From assembly GCA_035296905.1 (NCBI GenBank), contig DATHAA010000081.1, forward strand, positions 10,155 through 74,154: a stretch of DNA of 64,000 bases. Reading direction: 5' to 3'. Each line of letters opens with the position of its first letter. The stretch's first letter is position 1. This DNA comes from DATEOR01 sp035296905. GTDB taxonomy: Bacteria; Actinomycetota; Thermoleophilia; Gaiellales; Gaiellaceae. Positions 7,477 to 16,180 of this stretch are shown piece after piece. A program made the position numbers and the translations under genes. The notes beneath the pieces are model-generated. The model searched no databases. It saw only the letters and a program-made list of their open reading frames with translations, and was not told the DNA's origin.

Positions 7477-10043
7477 GCAGGCCCCGCCGGAGCTGCGATG
7501 AGCTCCTTCGCCGCCTCGATCTCGGACTCGCGCCCGTCGAGCTCCCCGTTGAGCTTGCGGCGCAGAAGCTCGTCGAGAATCGCGCCGACACGCGGCGATT
7601 CCTGCAGGCCGAGCGCGGCGAGGTCGTCGCCGGAGATCTCGAGGTCTATCTGGCGGAAGTCGGCGAAGTAGCGCTCGAGTCGCGGGCGTGCGGAATCGCC
7701 GGCCAGTGCGTAGGCGAACAGCGCGCCGTCGGGATCGTGCGGCTCGACGATCGCGCGCACCGCGGCAGGCTCCTCCGTCTGAGCCAGGAGCTCGGGGAGC
7801 CGCGGGCCGACGGCAACCGCGTCCGCAATGCTGTCTGCGTCCCGGCGCCGGAGCTTCAGGCGCTCGAACCACTCGTAGAGCTCGTCCGGGGGGAGCCGGC
7901 GCGCGAGCACCGCGAGCCGAAGCCTCCACGCGGGTGTGGCCGGAGCGAGCTTTTCCCGCGCGCGGTCGACGTCCTCGATGAGCCGCACCGACTCCTCGTC
8001 CGCGGCGAGGTGAGGATGGATCGCGCGGTGGATCCCGAGCTCGGCGAGCCGGCGCACCGAGTCCCCCACGCGGGCCTCGGAGAGAAGGGCCTGCAGCTCG
8101 TCCCGCAGGCGCGCCGAGGAGAGCTCGCCGACGAGGTTCATCTCCACGCACGCCCTCGCGAGAGACAGGGTGTGGACATCCATGGCCACGCCGTAGCGAT
8201 TCTCGTACCGGATCGCTCGGAAGATCCGCGTCGGGTCGTCGATGAAGGACAGGTTGTGCAGCACCCGGACGACTCCGTTCTCGAGGTCCTGAAGGCCTCC
8301 GAAGTGGTCGACGAGCCGGCCGAAGTCCTCGCCCCGGAGGGACGCCGCCATCGCATTGATCGTGAAGTCGCGGCGGTAGAGGTCCTGCCGGATCGACGCC
8401 TGCTCGACGGTCGGCAGCGCACCCGGGCTGTCGTAGAACTCCGTGCGCGCGGTGGCGACGTCGACGCGGCCCCCGTCGTGGACGACGATGGCGGTGCCGA
8501 AACGGTCGTGCGGGACGACGCGGCCGCCCAAGGCTTCGGCGAGAGCCTCGCCGAATGCGATGCCGTCGCCTTCCACTGCGATGTCCACGTCGAAGTTCGG
8601 TTCGCCCATGAGCACGTCGCGCACGGCGCCGCCGACGAGGTAGACGCCTTCGAAGTGCTCGCTCACCGCCTGCACCGCCTCGAAGACGGGCCGCAGATCC
8701 TCGAGGGCGTCCAGCTTCTCCGCGATGCTGGGGGCCTCGCCGGCGGCCTCCTCCCCGTGCGGCTCCTCGAGCGCGCGGAGGACGTCGGAGCGCGTCACGA
8801 CTCCGACGGCCTCGCCGTCGCGGAGCACGGGCACGCGCCCGCTCGTCGCTCCGGAGACGAGCCGCATGACCTCCGCGAACGGCGTGTCCTCCGCGCACGA
8901 GACGACGTCGGAGCCCATCACGCTCTTCACCGGCGCGTGCGAGAGTCCGTGGCCGATCGCCTTGTCGAGGTCCTCGCGCGTGACTACTCCGATCAGCCGG
9001 CCGGGCTCGCCGACGAGCATCCCACTCTGGCGATGGCGTTGGCACAGGACCATCGCCTGCGCGACGGTGTCGTCCTGAGAGACGAAGCGCGCAGGTCGCG
9101 ACATGATCTCGCCCGCGGTCAGACCGCGGCGCACCGCATTCGGCAGCGCCTCGAGCACGCCGGCACGCGCATCCTCGAGTGACCCCCGGTGAGTGGCCGA
9201 TGCGGCTTGCGCATGGCCGCCGCCTCCCAGGGCGGCCGCGATCGCGGCGGCGTCGAGCTCGGCCACGCGCGTCCGCACTACGCAGAAGACCCTTTCGTCC
9301 ATCTCGACGAGGCAGACGAGCGCGCGGCAGTCGGTCAGGTCGACGATCTTGTGCGCGAGGTTGGAGACGCCCTCCACGTACTCCGGCCACCTGAGAGCAC
9401 TCACGAGCACCTCGTAGCCGCCCGCCTCGTGCGGCTCGAGGCTCGCAACGAGGGCGTCGAGGAGCGCGCGCTCGCGCTCGGCCAGTGGCGTGTGCAGGTA
9501 CTGCGCCACCATCTCCTGGCTCGCGCCGTGACGCATGCACCAGGCCAGCGCCTCCGCGTCGCGGATCGTCGTCCCGGCATAGCCGAGGGAGCCCGTGTCC
9601 TCGTGGATCCCGAGGGCAAAGGCGGTCGCCTCGATCGCGCTGACCTCGACCTCGCGCTCGGCGAGGATCGCGACCATCGTCGTCGTGAGCGCCCCATCCT
9701 CGGAGCGAACGGCGTTCTCGGGCCGTACCCAATCGAGCTCCTCGCCCGCATGGTGGTCGAAGAGGACGACCTCGACCTCGGGGCTCCTCGCAGCGGCCTC
9801 GAATTCGCCGAGGCGCTCCGGGTGCGAGGTCTCGACGACGATCAGGCGCTCGACCTCGGCAGGGTCGATCCGCCCCGGCTCGGCCACATCCAGCTCCTCC
9901 GCGTGCAGGCGATAGAAGTCGCGCACGTTTCGGTTGAGCGACCCGGAGAGCGCGACGACGGCATCTGGGTAGAGGCGGCGTGCGGCCAGCATGGCCGCGA
10001 ACGCGTCGAAGTCGGTGTTTGCGTGGGTGACGATGACCTGCAT
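7473..10043 (-). CDS. DHH phosphoesterase-CBS-poly(A) polymerase/tRNA nucleotidyltransferase fusion
   Basis: About 856 residues joining three modules. Residues 1-300 are a DHH/DHHA1 phosphoesterase (THANTDFDA, FDHHAGEE, GGGGHAQAAS). Residues 305-435 are a CBS pair (IMSRPARFV and MGSDVVSCAED). From about 455 comes a class-II nucleotidyltransferase (LVGGAVRDVLMG, then DVDIAVEGDG, RRDFTINAMA) with an RNA-binding C-terminus. Proteins of this layout are A-adding or CCA-adding enzymes in cyanobacteria, Aquifex and others; the split of A- versus CCA-adding activity is not decided here. The ATG at 10043 is preferred over an upstream TTG because the DHH fold begins there and TAACCT lies 7 nt before it. 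Confidence 0.92.
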   Translation of the reverse strand: MQVIVTHANTDFDAFAAMLAARRLYPDAVVALSGSLNRNVRDFYRLHAEELDVAEPGRIDPAEVERLIVVETSHPERLGEFEAAARSPEVEVVLFDHHAGEELDWVRPENAVRSEDGALTTTMVAILAEREVEVSAIEATAFALGIHEDTGSLGYAGTTIRDAEALAWCMRHGASQEMVAQYLHTPLAERERALLDALVASLEPHEAGGYEVLVSALRWPEYVEGVSNLAHKIVDLTDCRALVCLVEMDERVFCVVRTRVAELDAAAIAAALGGGGHAQAASATHRGSLEDARAGVLEALPNAVRRGLTAGEIMSRPARFVSQDDTVAQAMVLCQRHRQSGMLVGEPGRLIGVVTREDLDKAIGHGLSHAPVKSVMGSDVVSCAEDTPFAEVMRLVSGATSGRVPVLRDGEAVGVVTRSDVLRALEEPHGEEAAGEAPSIAEKLDALEDLRPVFEAVQAVSEHFEGVYLVGGAVRDVLMGEPNFDVDIAVEGDGIAFGEALAEALGGRVVPHDRFGTAIVVHDGGRVDVATARTEFYDSPGALPTVEQASIRQDLYRRDFTINAMAASLRGEDFGRLVDHFGGLQDLENGVVRVLHNLSFIDDPTRIFRAIRYENRYGVAMDVHTLSLARACVEMNLVGELSSARLRDELQALLSEARVGDSVRRLAELGIHRAIHPHLAADEESVRLIEDVDRAREKLAPATPAWRLRLAVLARRLPPDELYEWFERLKLRRRDADSIADAVAVGPRLPELLAQTEEPAAVRAIVEPHDPDGALFAYALAGDSARPRLERYFADFRQIDLEISGDDLAALGLQESPRVGAILDELLRRKLNGELDGRESEIEAAKELIAAPAGPA

Positions 10044-10050
10044 CGCAAGA

Positions 10051-10056
10051 AGGTTA
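10051..10056 (-). promoter_or_regulatory. Candidate -10 for the DHH-CBS-PAP operon
   Basis: TAACCT on the minus strand, 7 nt from the ATG, with no Shine-Dalgarno. It would head the pgeF-yggS-sepF-yggT-divIVA series. Confidence 0.45.
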
Positions 10057-10162
10057 GACCTGACTTGCGCCAACCCCCCTCTTGGGGGACGTGACGCCAG
10101 GCAAGTGAGACGACGATGAACCCAAGGAACGAGTCCCGTGGCGGCCGGGGGTCGAACGAATT

Positions 10163-13111
10163 TTGGGCCGAACGACGTACTCCAAACTGCGCATCGTCCT
10201 CGCCGCGCTTGCCGTGGCCCTCGTCACGGTCGCGCCTGCCGCGAGCGCGCCGGATGTGCCCCAGCTCGTCGGGCCGAACGACGGCGACACCGTCGCCTTC
10301 CTTCCGGTTTTCTCCTGGGATCCCGTCGCGGGAGCCGACAAGTACAACTTCGTCCTTTCCGCCGATCTCGCGTTCAACTCGCCCGTCTACCAGGTCAACG
10401 GGACGAAGAACACCCGGGCGACCCCCGACAAGACTGTCCCGAACGGGACGTACTACTGGCGCGTCCAGGCGGTCGATGCCGACGGCAACACCTCCGGCTG
10501 GTCCGAGACCCGTCAGATGGAGAAGCTTTGGGCGGACTCACCCGTCCTCACCGCGCCGGACGACGCCGCGACGATCTCGTTCCCGGACGAGCCGCTCGTC
10601 CTCCGCTGGGAGCCCGTTCCGGGCGCCGCGAAGTACCACATCTCCATTGCCTCTGACCCAGACCTCGCCGCGCTCGTGACGAGCAACGGCGACCCGCTCG
10701 AAACGCAGGCGACGAACGCGGCCCCGGCAATCCTCCTCTCTTCGAACACGTACTACTGGGCCGTTACCCCGGTCGACGCGCAGGGGAACGAGGGCGAGCC
10801 CTCGGAGACCCGTTCCTTCACCTGGGAGTGGCCGTCGACGACGACGACCGACGTTCAGGACACCGCACCCGAAACCGAGCTTTACGTGCCGGAGTTCACC
10901 TGGGATCCGATCCCGGGCGCGGCGAAGTACGAGGTCGAGATCAACTCGGTCTCCGACTTCCCCGCCGGAGCGTCCAAGGTCTGCTGCGACTCGTCGGACT
11001 GGCCGATCACGACGACGTTCACGCCGAAGGAAACCCTTCCGAACAACACGTACTACTGGCGCGTTCGCGCGATCAACGCGCACGGCGAGGCAGGTGATTG
11101 GAACGAGGGGCCCTCCTTCGTGAAGACGTTCGCCAACTATCCGGACCTGAGCGAGGTCGGGATCAAGAACCTGCACATGCGCGACACGAGCGACCCGGGG
11201 ACTGACTTCGACCCCGATACACCTGGTTATCAGACGCAGCTCCCGATCATCGCCTGGGATCCGGTCCCGGGTGCGTCCAGCTACCAGGTCAACGTCGGCC
11301 ATTACGACGCCGGCATCGACCACTGCGACTTCGGCAACGCATCGACCTCGCGATGGCTCTCGTCGACCGCGAGCACGTACTGGACTCCGCTGGGCCAGCT
11401 GCCGAGCGATAAGCCGTTCCCCTCAGGACCGAGCGCCTCGTCGGACCAGCCCGGGCTCACACCGGGGCAGCCGTACTGTGTCCAGGTGCGAGCGCGGAGC
11501 GGCCGCGTCAACCTCAACAGTCCGGTCTGGGGCGATTTCACCCAGCTCGACGACGGCACCGGATCTGCCTTCACGTTCGCCGGCTATCCGACCGGCGGCG
11601 CCTGCAGCCCGACCTGCAACACGAACTACCTCGGGCACGACGACTACCTGCTGCCCGAGCGGTTCGCGGACGACCCGGTCGCAGTGACGTCGAATCCGCT
11701 GTTCGTCTGGAATCCGATCGCCGGCCAGCAGTCCTACTGGGTGATCGTCTCGAAGGATGCCTCCTTCACGAACATCATCGACTATGCGTTCACGCGCTTC
11801 CCGGCCTACGCGGTGCGGACCGGTAGCCAGCCGCGGACCTATCCGGACGAGACGACGTCGTTCTACTGGGTCGTCCTGCCGTCGACGGACATCGACGGAA
11901 AACCTGCCGCCAACATCCCGGCGAATGGCGCCTACGCCGACTTCAAGAAGCAGACCGTGGCCCCATCGCTTCTCGGTCCTGACAACGACGCGACGTTCTC
12001 CCTGCCTCCCACATTCAGCTGGAGCTCGGTGGAGGGCGCGCGGAAGTACCACCTCCAGGTCGCGACCGAGCCCACGTTCGCAACGAGCACGAAGCTGGAC
12101 GACATCACAACCGCGTTGACGGAGTACACGTCGCAGAAGACCTACGTCGCGTCCAGGACCCTGTACTGGCGGGTGCAGGCCCAGGACGAGAACGACAACG
12201 GCCTTACCTGGTCGGAGACGAGGACGTTCGAGGTCGACCTCGAGCAGCCGACGCTCGACCCGGAGACGCCTACGCTCGGCGATGCGAGCTTGCCCGTGCT
12301 GCGTTGGTTCCCGGTTCCAGGGGCGGTTTCGTACAGCCTGCGGATCCACGAACCGAACGACTCGACGCCGAACACGTATACGGGCTTCCCGTCCACCGCA
12401 GCCTCCTTCGAGAAGATCACCGGGACGGGGCTCTTCACCTGGGAGATCCGGGCGGACTTCCCGAAGCTCACGGGGGGCACGACCCCGGGCCCCTGGTCGG
12501 ACGATGCCGACTACACGCATACGATCAAGGAGCCGATGAATCCCGTCTCGAGCCCGGGTGCGAACCGGCTCGTCCTCAGCTGGGACGCGAAGACCGGCAC
12601 GAAGGCCTACAAGGTGCAGATCTCGAAGCGCGAGGACTTCAACCCCTCCTTCGAGACGAAGACGACGGGCAACCCCGACTGGGCGCCGAGCCTCACGAAC
12701 TCGAACTACACCTCGGGTGGCGACTTCTGGTGGCGGGTCGCTGCGATCGACGGCGACGGCAACGTCGGCGCGTTCGCGACGAACCCGGAGCACTTCACCC
12801 TCCCCGCGATGTCGGGCGGCGGAAGCAGCGGCGGCGCGAAGACCTTCAAGGTGACGTTCAGCGGCCGCCTGGTCAAGAACCGCGCACGTGACATAACGGT
12901 CAAGGTGCGCGACTCGGCGACGTTGAACGCCGTCCAGGGCGCCCTCGTCCGCGCCTACGGCGCCGGCGTCTCGTACACCCAGAAGACGACCAATTCGAGC
13001 GGCGTCGCCAAGCTCCGCCTCAAGCCGACGCAACTCCAGAAGGTCTCGTTCCGGATCACGAAGTCCGGCTACGCGTCGGTCACGATCTACCGGCGCGTGT
13101 ATCGCCCGTAG
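10163..13111 (+). CDS. Secreted fibronectin-III-like repeat protein
   Basis: A 982-residue exported protein of unknown role. A signal peptide occupies 1-29 (basic n-region, hydrophobic core, cleavage after ASA). It is followed by about eight beta-sandwich repeats of roughly 95-120 residues, each with a W-D-P-x-P-G-A-x-x-Y strand and a Y-Y-W-R-V-x-A-x-D strand (first at 96-101). The last 90 residues resemble a carboxypeptidase-regulatory/transthyretin-like domain (VKVRDSATLNAVQGALV). There is no sorting signal or membrane anchor at the C-terminus. TTG is used as start because it alone gives an intact signal peptide. It probably binds surface polymers, but nothing catalytic is visible. Confidence 0.85.
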   Translation: MGRTTYSKLRIVLAALAVALVTVAPAASAPDVPQLVGPNDGDTVAFLPVFSWDPVAGADKYNFVLSADLAFNSPVYQVNGTKNTRATPDKTVPNGTYYWRVQAVDADGNTSGWSETRQMEKLWADSPVLTAPDDAATISFPDEPLVLRWEPVPGAAKYHISIASDPDLAALVTSNGDPLETQATNAAPAILLSSNTYYWAVTPVDAQGNEGEPSETRSFTWEWPSTTTTDVQDTAPETELYVPEFTWDPIPGAAKYEVEINSVSDFPAGASKVCCDSSDWPITTTFTPKETLPNNTYYWRVRAINAHGEAGDWNEGPSFVKTFANYPDLSEVGIKNLHMRDTSDPGTDFDPDTPGYQTQLPIIAWDPVPGASSYQVNVGHYDAGIDHCDFGNASTSRWLSSTASTYWTPLGQLPSDKPFPSGPSASSDQPGLTPGQPYCVQVRARSGRVNLNSPVWGDFTQLDDGTGSAFTFAGYPTGGACSPTCNTNYLGHDDYLLPERFADDPVAVTSNPLFVWNPIAGQQSYWVIVSKDASFTNIIDYAFTRFPAYAVRTGSQPRTYPDETTSFYWVVLPSTDIDGKPAANIPANGAYADFKKQTVAPSLLGPDNDATFSLPPTFSWSSVEGARKYHLQVATEPTFATSTKLDDITTALTEYTSQKTYVASRTLYWRVQAQDENDNGLTWSETRTFEVDLEQPTLDPETPTLGDASLPVLRWFPVPGAVSYSLRIHEPNDSTPNTYTGFPSTAASFEKITGTGLFTWEIRADFPKLTGGTTPGPWSDDADYTHTIKEPMNPVSSPGANRLVLSWDAKTGTKAYKVQISKREDFNPSFETKTTGNPDWAPSLTNSNYTSGGDFWWRVAAIDGDGNVGAFATNPEHFTLPAMSGGGSSGGAKTFKVTFSGRLVKNRARDITVKVRDSATLNAVQGALVRAYGAGVSYTQKTTNSSGVAKLRLKPTQLQKVSFRITKSGYASVTIYRRVYRP

Positions 13112-13113
13112 CT

Positions 13114-13500
13114 CTAGCCCGCGGCGGCGATAACTTCGATCTCGACGAGTGCGCCGGAGGGCAGCGCTGCGACCTGGAACGTCGCGCGCGCCGGCGGTTC
13201 CTCGCCCATGTGCCGGCCGTAGACCTCGTTCATCGCCTGGAAGTCGCCGAGGTCGACCAGGAAGATCGTCGCCTTGACGACGTTCTCGAGGCTCGTCCCG
13301 GCCGCCTCGAGGATCGCAGATAGGTTCTTCATCACCTGTTCGGTCTGCTCGGAGATCCCGCCCTCGACCATGTTGCCGCCTGGATCGACCCCGAGCTGGC
13401 CCGAGACGAACACAAAGGCTCCGCTGGCGATTCCCTGCGAGTAGGGGGCGCCCTGGAAGGGAGCCGGGGCCTCGTCGGTGCGAATCACGCGCTTCGTCAC
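13114..13500 (-). CDS. ridA: RidA-family enamine/imine deaminase
   Basis: Hydrolyses reactive 2-aminoacrylate-type enamines released by PLP enzymes. The 128 residues show the family order: APYSQGI near 20, GQLGVDP, QTEQVMKNLSAILEAAG, VKATIFLVD and ARATFQVAALP, where the Arg is the substrate-binding residue. The GTG start shares GTGA with the murA stop, so it is co-translated with murA. It ends 3 bp from the convergent secreted repeat gene. RidA homologues differ in substrate range, so the exact substrate is open. Confidence 0.93.
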   Translation of the reverse strand: MTKRVIRTDEAPAPFQGAPYSQGIASGAFVFVSGQLGVDPGGNMVEGGISEQTEQVMKNLSAILEAAGTSLENVVKATIFLVDLGDFQAMNEVYGRHMGEEPPARATFQVAALPSGALVEIEVIAAAG

Positions 13501-14780
13501 GAGATCTCCGTTCGCTCGATGTGAGCCCCTACGGCACGCAGCCGCTCGTCGATTCTCTCGTACCCGCGGTCGATCTGCCCGATGTTCCCGATCGTCGAGG
13601 TGCCCTCGGCGCAGAGGCTTGCGATCAGCATCGCCATCCCCGCGCGGATGTCCGGGCTCTCCATGCGCTCTCCGTAGAGTCGAGCCGGCCCGTTGACCAC
13701 GGCGCGGTGCGGATCGCAGAGGATGATCCGCGCCCCCATGTTCACGAGCTTGTCGACGAAGAACAGGCGGTTCTCGAACATCTTCTCGAAGATGAGCACG
13801 GTGCCCGCGGCCTGCGTCGCAACCGCGAGCGCGATCGACGTGAGGTCGGCCGGGAAAGCCGGCCACGGCCCGTCCTCGATTTTCGGGATCTGAGAGCCGA
13901 TGTCGTCATGGATCTCGAGGTGCTGGTTGCCGGGGACGCGCACCGACGAGCCCTCGACCTCCCACCTGACGCCGAGGCGCTCGAACGCCGGCCAGATGGC
14001 GACGAGATCCTCGGCGACGACATCCTGGATCACGACCTCCCCCTCGGTCACCGCCGCGAGGCCGATGAAGCTCGCGACCTCGATGTGGTCGGGGCAGATG
14101 CGCCATTCGCCGCCGTGCAGCGACTCGACACCGCGGATGCGGAGGACGTTCGAGCCGATCCCCTCGATCTCGGCGCCGAGGGTGACCAGGAACCTGCAAA
14201 GGTCCTGGACGTGCGGCTCGCTGGCCGCGTTGCCGATCACCGTCTCCCCCGGCGCAAGCACCGCTGCCATGACGACGTTCTCCGTTCCAGTCACGGAGGC
14301 CTCGTCGAGGAAGACCTGAGCTCCCTTCAGGCCCTCGGTACGCATGCGGTACACCTTCTCGGCGCTGATGTCTGCACCGAGCACCGTGAGCGCGTGGATG
14401 TGCGTATCGAGCCGGCGGCGCCCGATGACGTCGCCGCCCGGAGGCGGGACGATGGCCTGCCCGTGGCGGGCGAGCAGCGGGCCCGCGAAAAGGATGGACG
14501 CGCGGATGCGGCTGCACAGCTCCTCGTCGAGCTCGAACTTCGAGATGCCCGCGCCGGTGATGCGAACCTCGCCACCTCCGACATGCTGGACGTCGGCGCC
14601 GAGATCGGCGGCCAGGTCGAGCATCGTCTCGACGTCCGTGATCGCCGGGACGTTCGTGAGCGTGACGGGCTCGTCGGTGAGCATGCAGGCGGCCACGATG
14701 GGCAAAGCCGCGTTCTTGTTTCCGGCTGCGCGGATCGACCCCGAAAGCGGCCGCGCGCCCTCGATGACAAAGGCCTCCAT
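13497..14780 (-). CDS. murA: UDP-N-acetylglucosamine 1-carboxyvinyltransferase with Asp in place of catalytic Cys
   Basis: First committed step of peptidoglycan synthesis: enolpyruvyl transfer from PEP to UDP-GlcNAc. About 427 residues with GNKNAALP (20-27), the PPGGDVIGRRRLD loop and DIRAGMAML. The loop residue that is Cys115 in E. coli is Asp117 here, the change that makes mycobacterial and chlamydial MurA insensitive to fosfomycin. The ATG at 14780 fits homologues; another ATG at 14810 would add ten residues. It overlaps ridA by GTGA. No second murA is present in the window. Confidence 0.94.
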   Translation of the reverse strand: MEAFVIEGARPLSGSIRAAGNKNAALPIVAACMLTDEPVTLTNVPAITDVETMLDLAADLGADVQHVGGGEVRITGAGISKFELDEELCSRIRASILFAGPLLARHGQAIVPPPGGDVIGRRRLDTHIHALTVLGADISAEKVYRMRTEGLKGAQVFLDEASVTGTENVVMAAVLAPGETVIGNAASEPHVQDLCRFLVTLGAEIEGIGSNVLRIRGVESLHGGEWRICPDHIEVASFIGLAAVTEGEVVIQDVVAEDLVAIWPAFERLGVRWEVEGSSVRVPGNQHLEIHDDIGSQIPKIEDGPWPAFPADLTSIALAVATQAAGTVLIFEKMFENRLFFVDKLVNMGARIILCDPHRAVVNGPARLYGERMESPDIRAGMAMLIASLCAEGTSTIGNIGQIDRGYERIDERLRAVGAHIERTEIS

Positions 14781-14855
14781 CAGGGCATCGGTTACGACTG
14801 TGTGCTGCATTTGACGGTAGTCCTGTCCTCGGACGGCGAGGCGAACGGCGGACGG

Positions 14856-14861
14856 TATCCT
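14856..14861 (+). promoter_or_regulatory. Shared divergent -10 region between murA and the HD gene
   Basis: TATCCT on the plus strand ends 12 nt before the HD-gene ATG; read on the minus strand the same bases give TAGGAT, 45-75 nt upstream of murA. Both directions could therefore start within this 93-bp spacer. Confidence 0.35.
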
Positions 14862-14873
14862 AACCCCGCTTCC

Positions 14874-15446
14874 ATGAAGGTCACCCGCGAACGAGCGTGG
14901 GAAACCCTCACGCAGTACACAAAGTCCGAGGCCCTTCGCCGGCACGCGCTCGCCGTCGAGGCGGCCGTCGGCTGGTACGCCCGTGACCTTGGCGAAGACG
15001 AGGAATTCTGGCGCGCGACCGCCCTCCTCCACGACTTCGACTACGAGATCCACCCCACCCTCGACAAGCACCCGCAGGACGGCGCTCCGATCCTCCGCGA
15101 GGAGGGTTATCCGGAGGAGCTCATCGAGGCGGTCCTCTCGCACGCGGAGCACCTGAGCATGGAGCGCGACACGCAGCTGAAGAAGACGCTCTTCGCCTGT
15201 GACGAGCTCGCCGGCTTCGTCCACGCCTGCGGGCTGGTCAGGCCCGACGGGATCGAGACCCTCGAGCCGAAGTCGGTGCGGAAGAAGCTGAAGCAGCCCT
15301 CCTTCGCGGCCGGCGTCCACCGCGACGAGGTGTACAGCGGCGCCGAGGAGCTGGGCCTCGAGCTCGACGACCACATCCGCAACGTGGTCGCTGCGATGCG
15401 CCCGATCGCGGCCGAGCTCGGCCTGCGCACGTCCGAGGCGGCATAG
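14874..15446 (+). CDS. HD-domain phosphohydrolase-like protein
   Basis: A 190-residue cytoplasmic protein with a complete HD metal set: RRHALAVE (His about 24), LLHDFDYE (His-Asp about 53-54), LSHAEH and ACDELAGF. HD proteins hydrolyse nucleotides or phosphoesters; this subfamily, annotated from sequence as HDIG-type hydrolases, has no assigned substrate that can be read here. It is divergent from murA and its stop codon adjoins the methyltransferase reading frame, suggesting a two-gene operon. Confidence 0.88.
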   Translation: MKVTRERAWETLTQYTKSEALRRHALAVEAAVGWYARDLGEDEEFWRATALLHDFDYEIHPTLDKHPQDGAPILREEGYPEELIEAVLSHAEHLSMERDTQLKKTLFACDELAGFVHACGLVRPDGIETLEPKSVRKKLKQPSFAAGVHRDEVYSGAEELGLELDDHIRNVVAAMRPIAAELGLRTSEAA

Positions 15447-15451
15447 CCGGC

Positions 15452-16180
15452 ATCCTCGGGAGCGACGAGGACGCCTTCGGGCTCCTGCTCCTCGACCACC
15501 TCGAAGGGCGGGCCGGAGAGCCCGTTCTCGAGCGCGACGACGGCCACATCGGGCCGGCCATGGGCGCCGAGTGGTTCTTCGCCGAGCACGACGACTGGTT
15601 GGAGGAGGAACGGGCTGCGTTCGAGCTCGTCCGAGGACGGGTGCTGGACATCGGGACGGGTGCGGGCCGCCACAGTCTCGAGGCGCAGCGGCGAGGGCTC
15701 GAGGCAGTCGCGATCGACATCTCGCCCGGCGCCGTCGAGGTGTGCCGCCGGCGAGGCGTGCGCAATGCGCGGCTCCTCTCCATCGGCGAGATCGACGAGA
15801 GCCTTGGGGTCTTTGACACCGTCCTCCTCCTCTGCGGCAACCTCGGCCTCGGAGGCGGTGCGGACGACACCGTTGCCCTGCTGGAGGAGCTCGGCGGGCT
15901 CACGGCTCCCGGGGCGCGGATCGTGTTCGACTCCGTGGATCCCCACGTCGAGAACGACGAAGCGGATCTCGCCTACCTCGAGCGGAACCGCGAACGCGGG
16001 CGCATGCCAGGCCAGGTGACGATCCGGATCAGCTACGGCGGCCTCGTCACGCCCTGGTACGATCTCCTCTGCGTGTCGCCCGAGGAGCTGGAGGAGCTCG
16101 CCGCCCCGACCGGCTGGCGACTCGCGTGGCGCCGGAACGCGGAGCCTCCCGACTGGTACGGAGTGCTCGAGAAGTCCTAG
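15452..16180 (+). CDS. Class I SAM-dependent methyltransferase, non-canonical start likely
   Basis: Rossmann-fold methyltransferase with the SAM-binding motif RVLDIGTGAGRHSL followed by AIDISPGAVEV. The acceptor is unknown. The first ATG in frame is at 15560, but the 36 codons before it encode conserved-looking sequence (DAFGLLLLDHLEG, PVLERDDGHIGPA) that relatives of this family carry at their N-terminus, and no ATG, GTG or TTG precedes it back to the upstream stop. ATC at 15452 or ATA at 15443, which overlaps the upstream TAG, are possible starts; 15452 is given. The stop shares CTAG with the convergent aminotransferase stop. Confidence 0.8.
   Translation: MLGSDEDAFGLLLLDHLEGRAGEPVLERDDGHIGPAMGAEWFFAEHDDWLEEERAAFELVRGRVLDIGTGAGRHSLEAQRRGLEAVAIDISPGAVEVCRRRGVRNARLLSIGEIDESLGVFDTVLLLCGNLGLGGGADDTVALLEELGGLTAPGARIVFDSVDPHVENDEADLAYLERNRERGRMPGQVTIRISYGGLVTPWYDLLCVSPEELEELAAPTGWRLAWRRNAEPPDWYGVLEKS

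Noticed and set aside
6757..9732. A 991-codon open frame running from pgeF back through the DHH-CBS-PAP gene
   Set aside because: Only the last 239 codons resemble a protein (PgeF); the rest is Arg/Gly/Pro-rich out-of-frame reading of the fusion gene, typical of high-GC DNA.
11423..13033. A 536-codon antisense frame inside the secreted repeat gene
   Set aside because: Composition is Arg/Val/Asp-rich shadow sequence, and the opposite frame has a signal peptide and regular repeats.
13521..14873. A long plus-strand frame opposite murA that joins the HD gene
   Set aside because: The part before the ATG at 14874 mirrors murA codons and has no domain signature.
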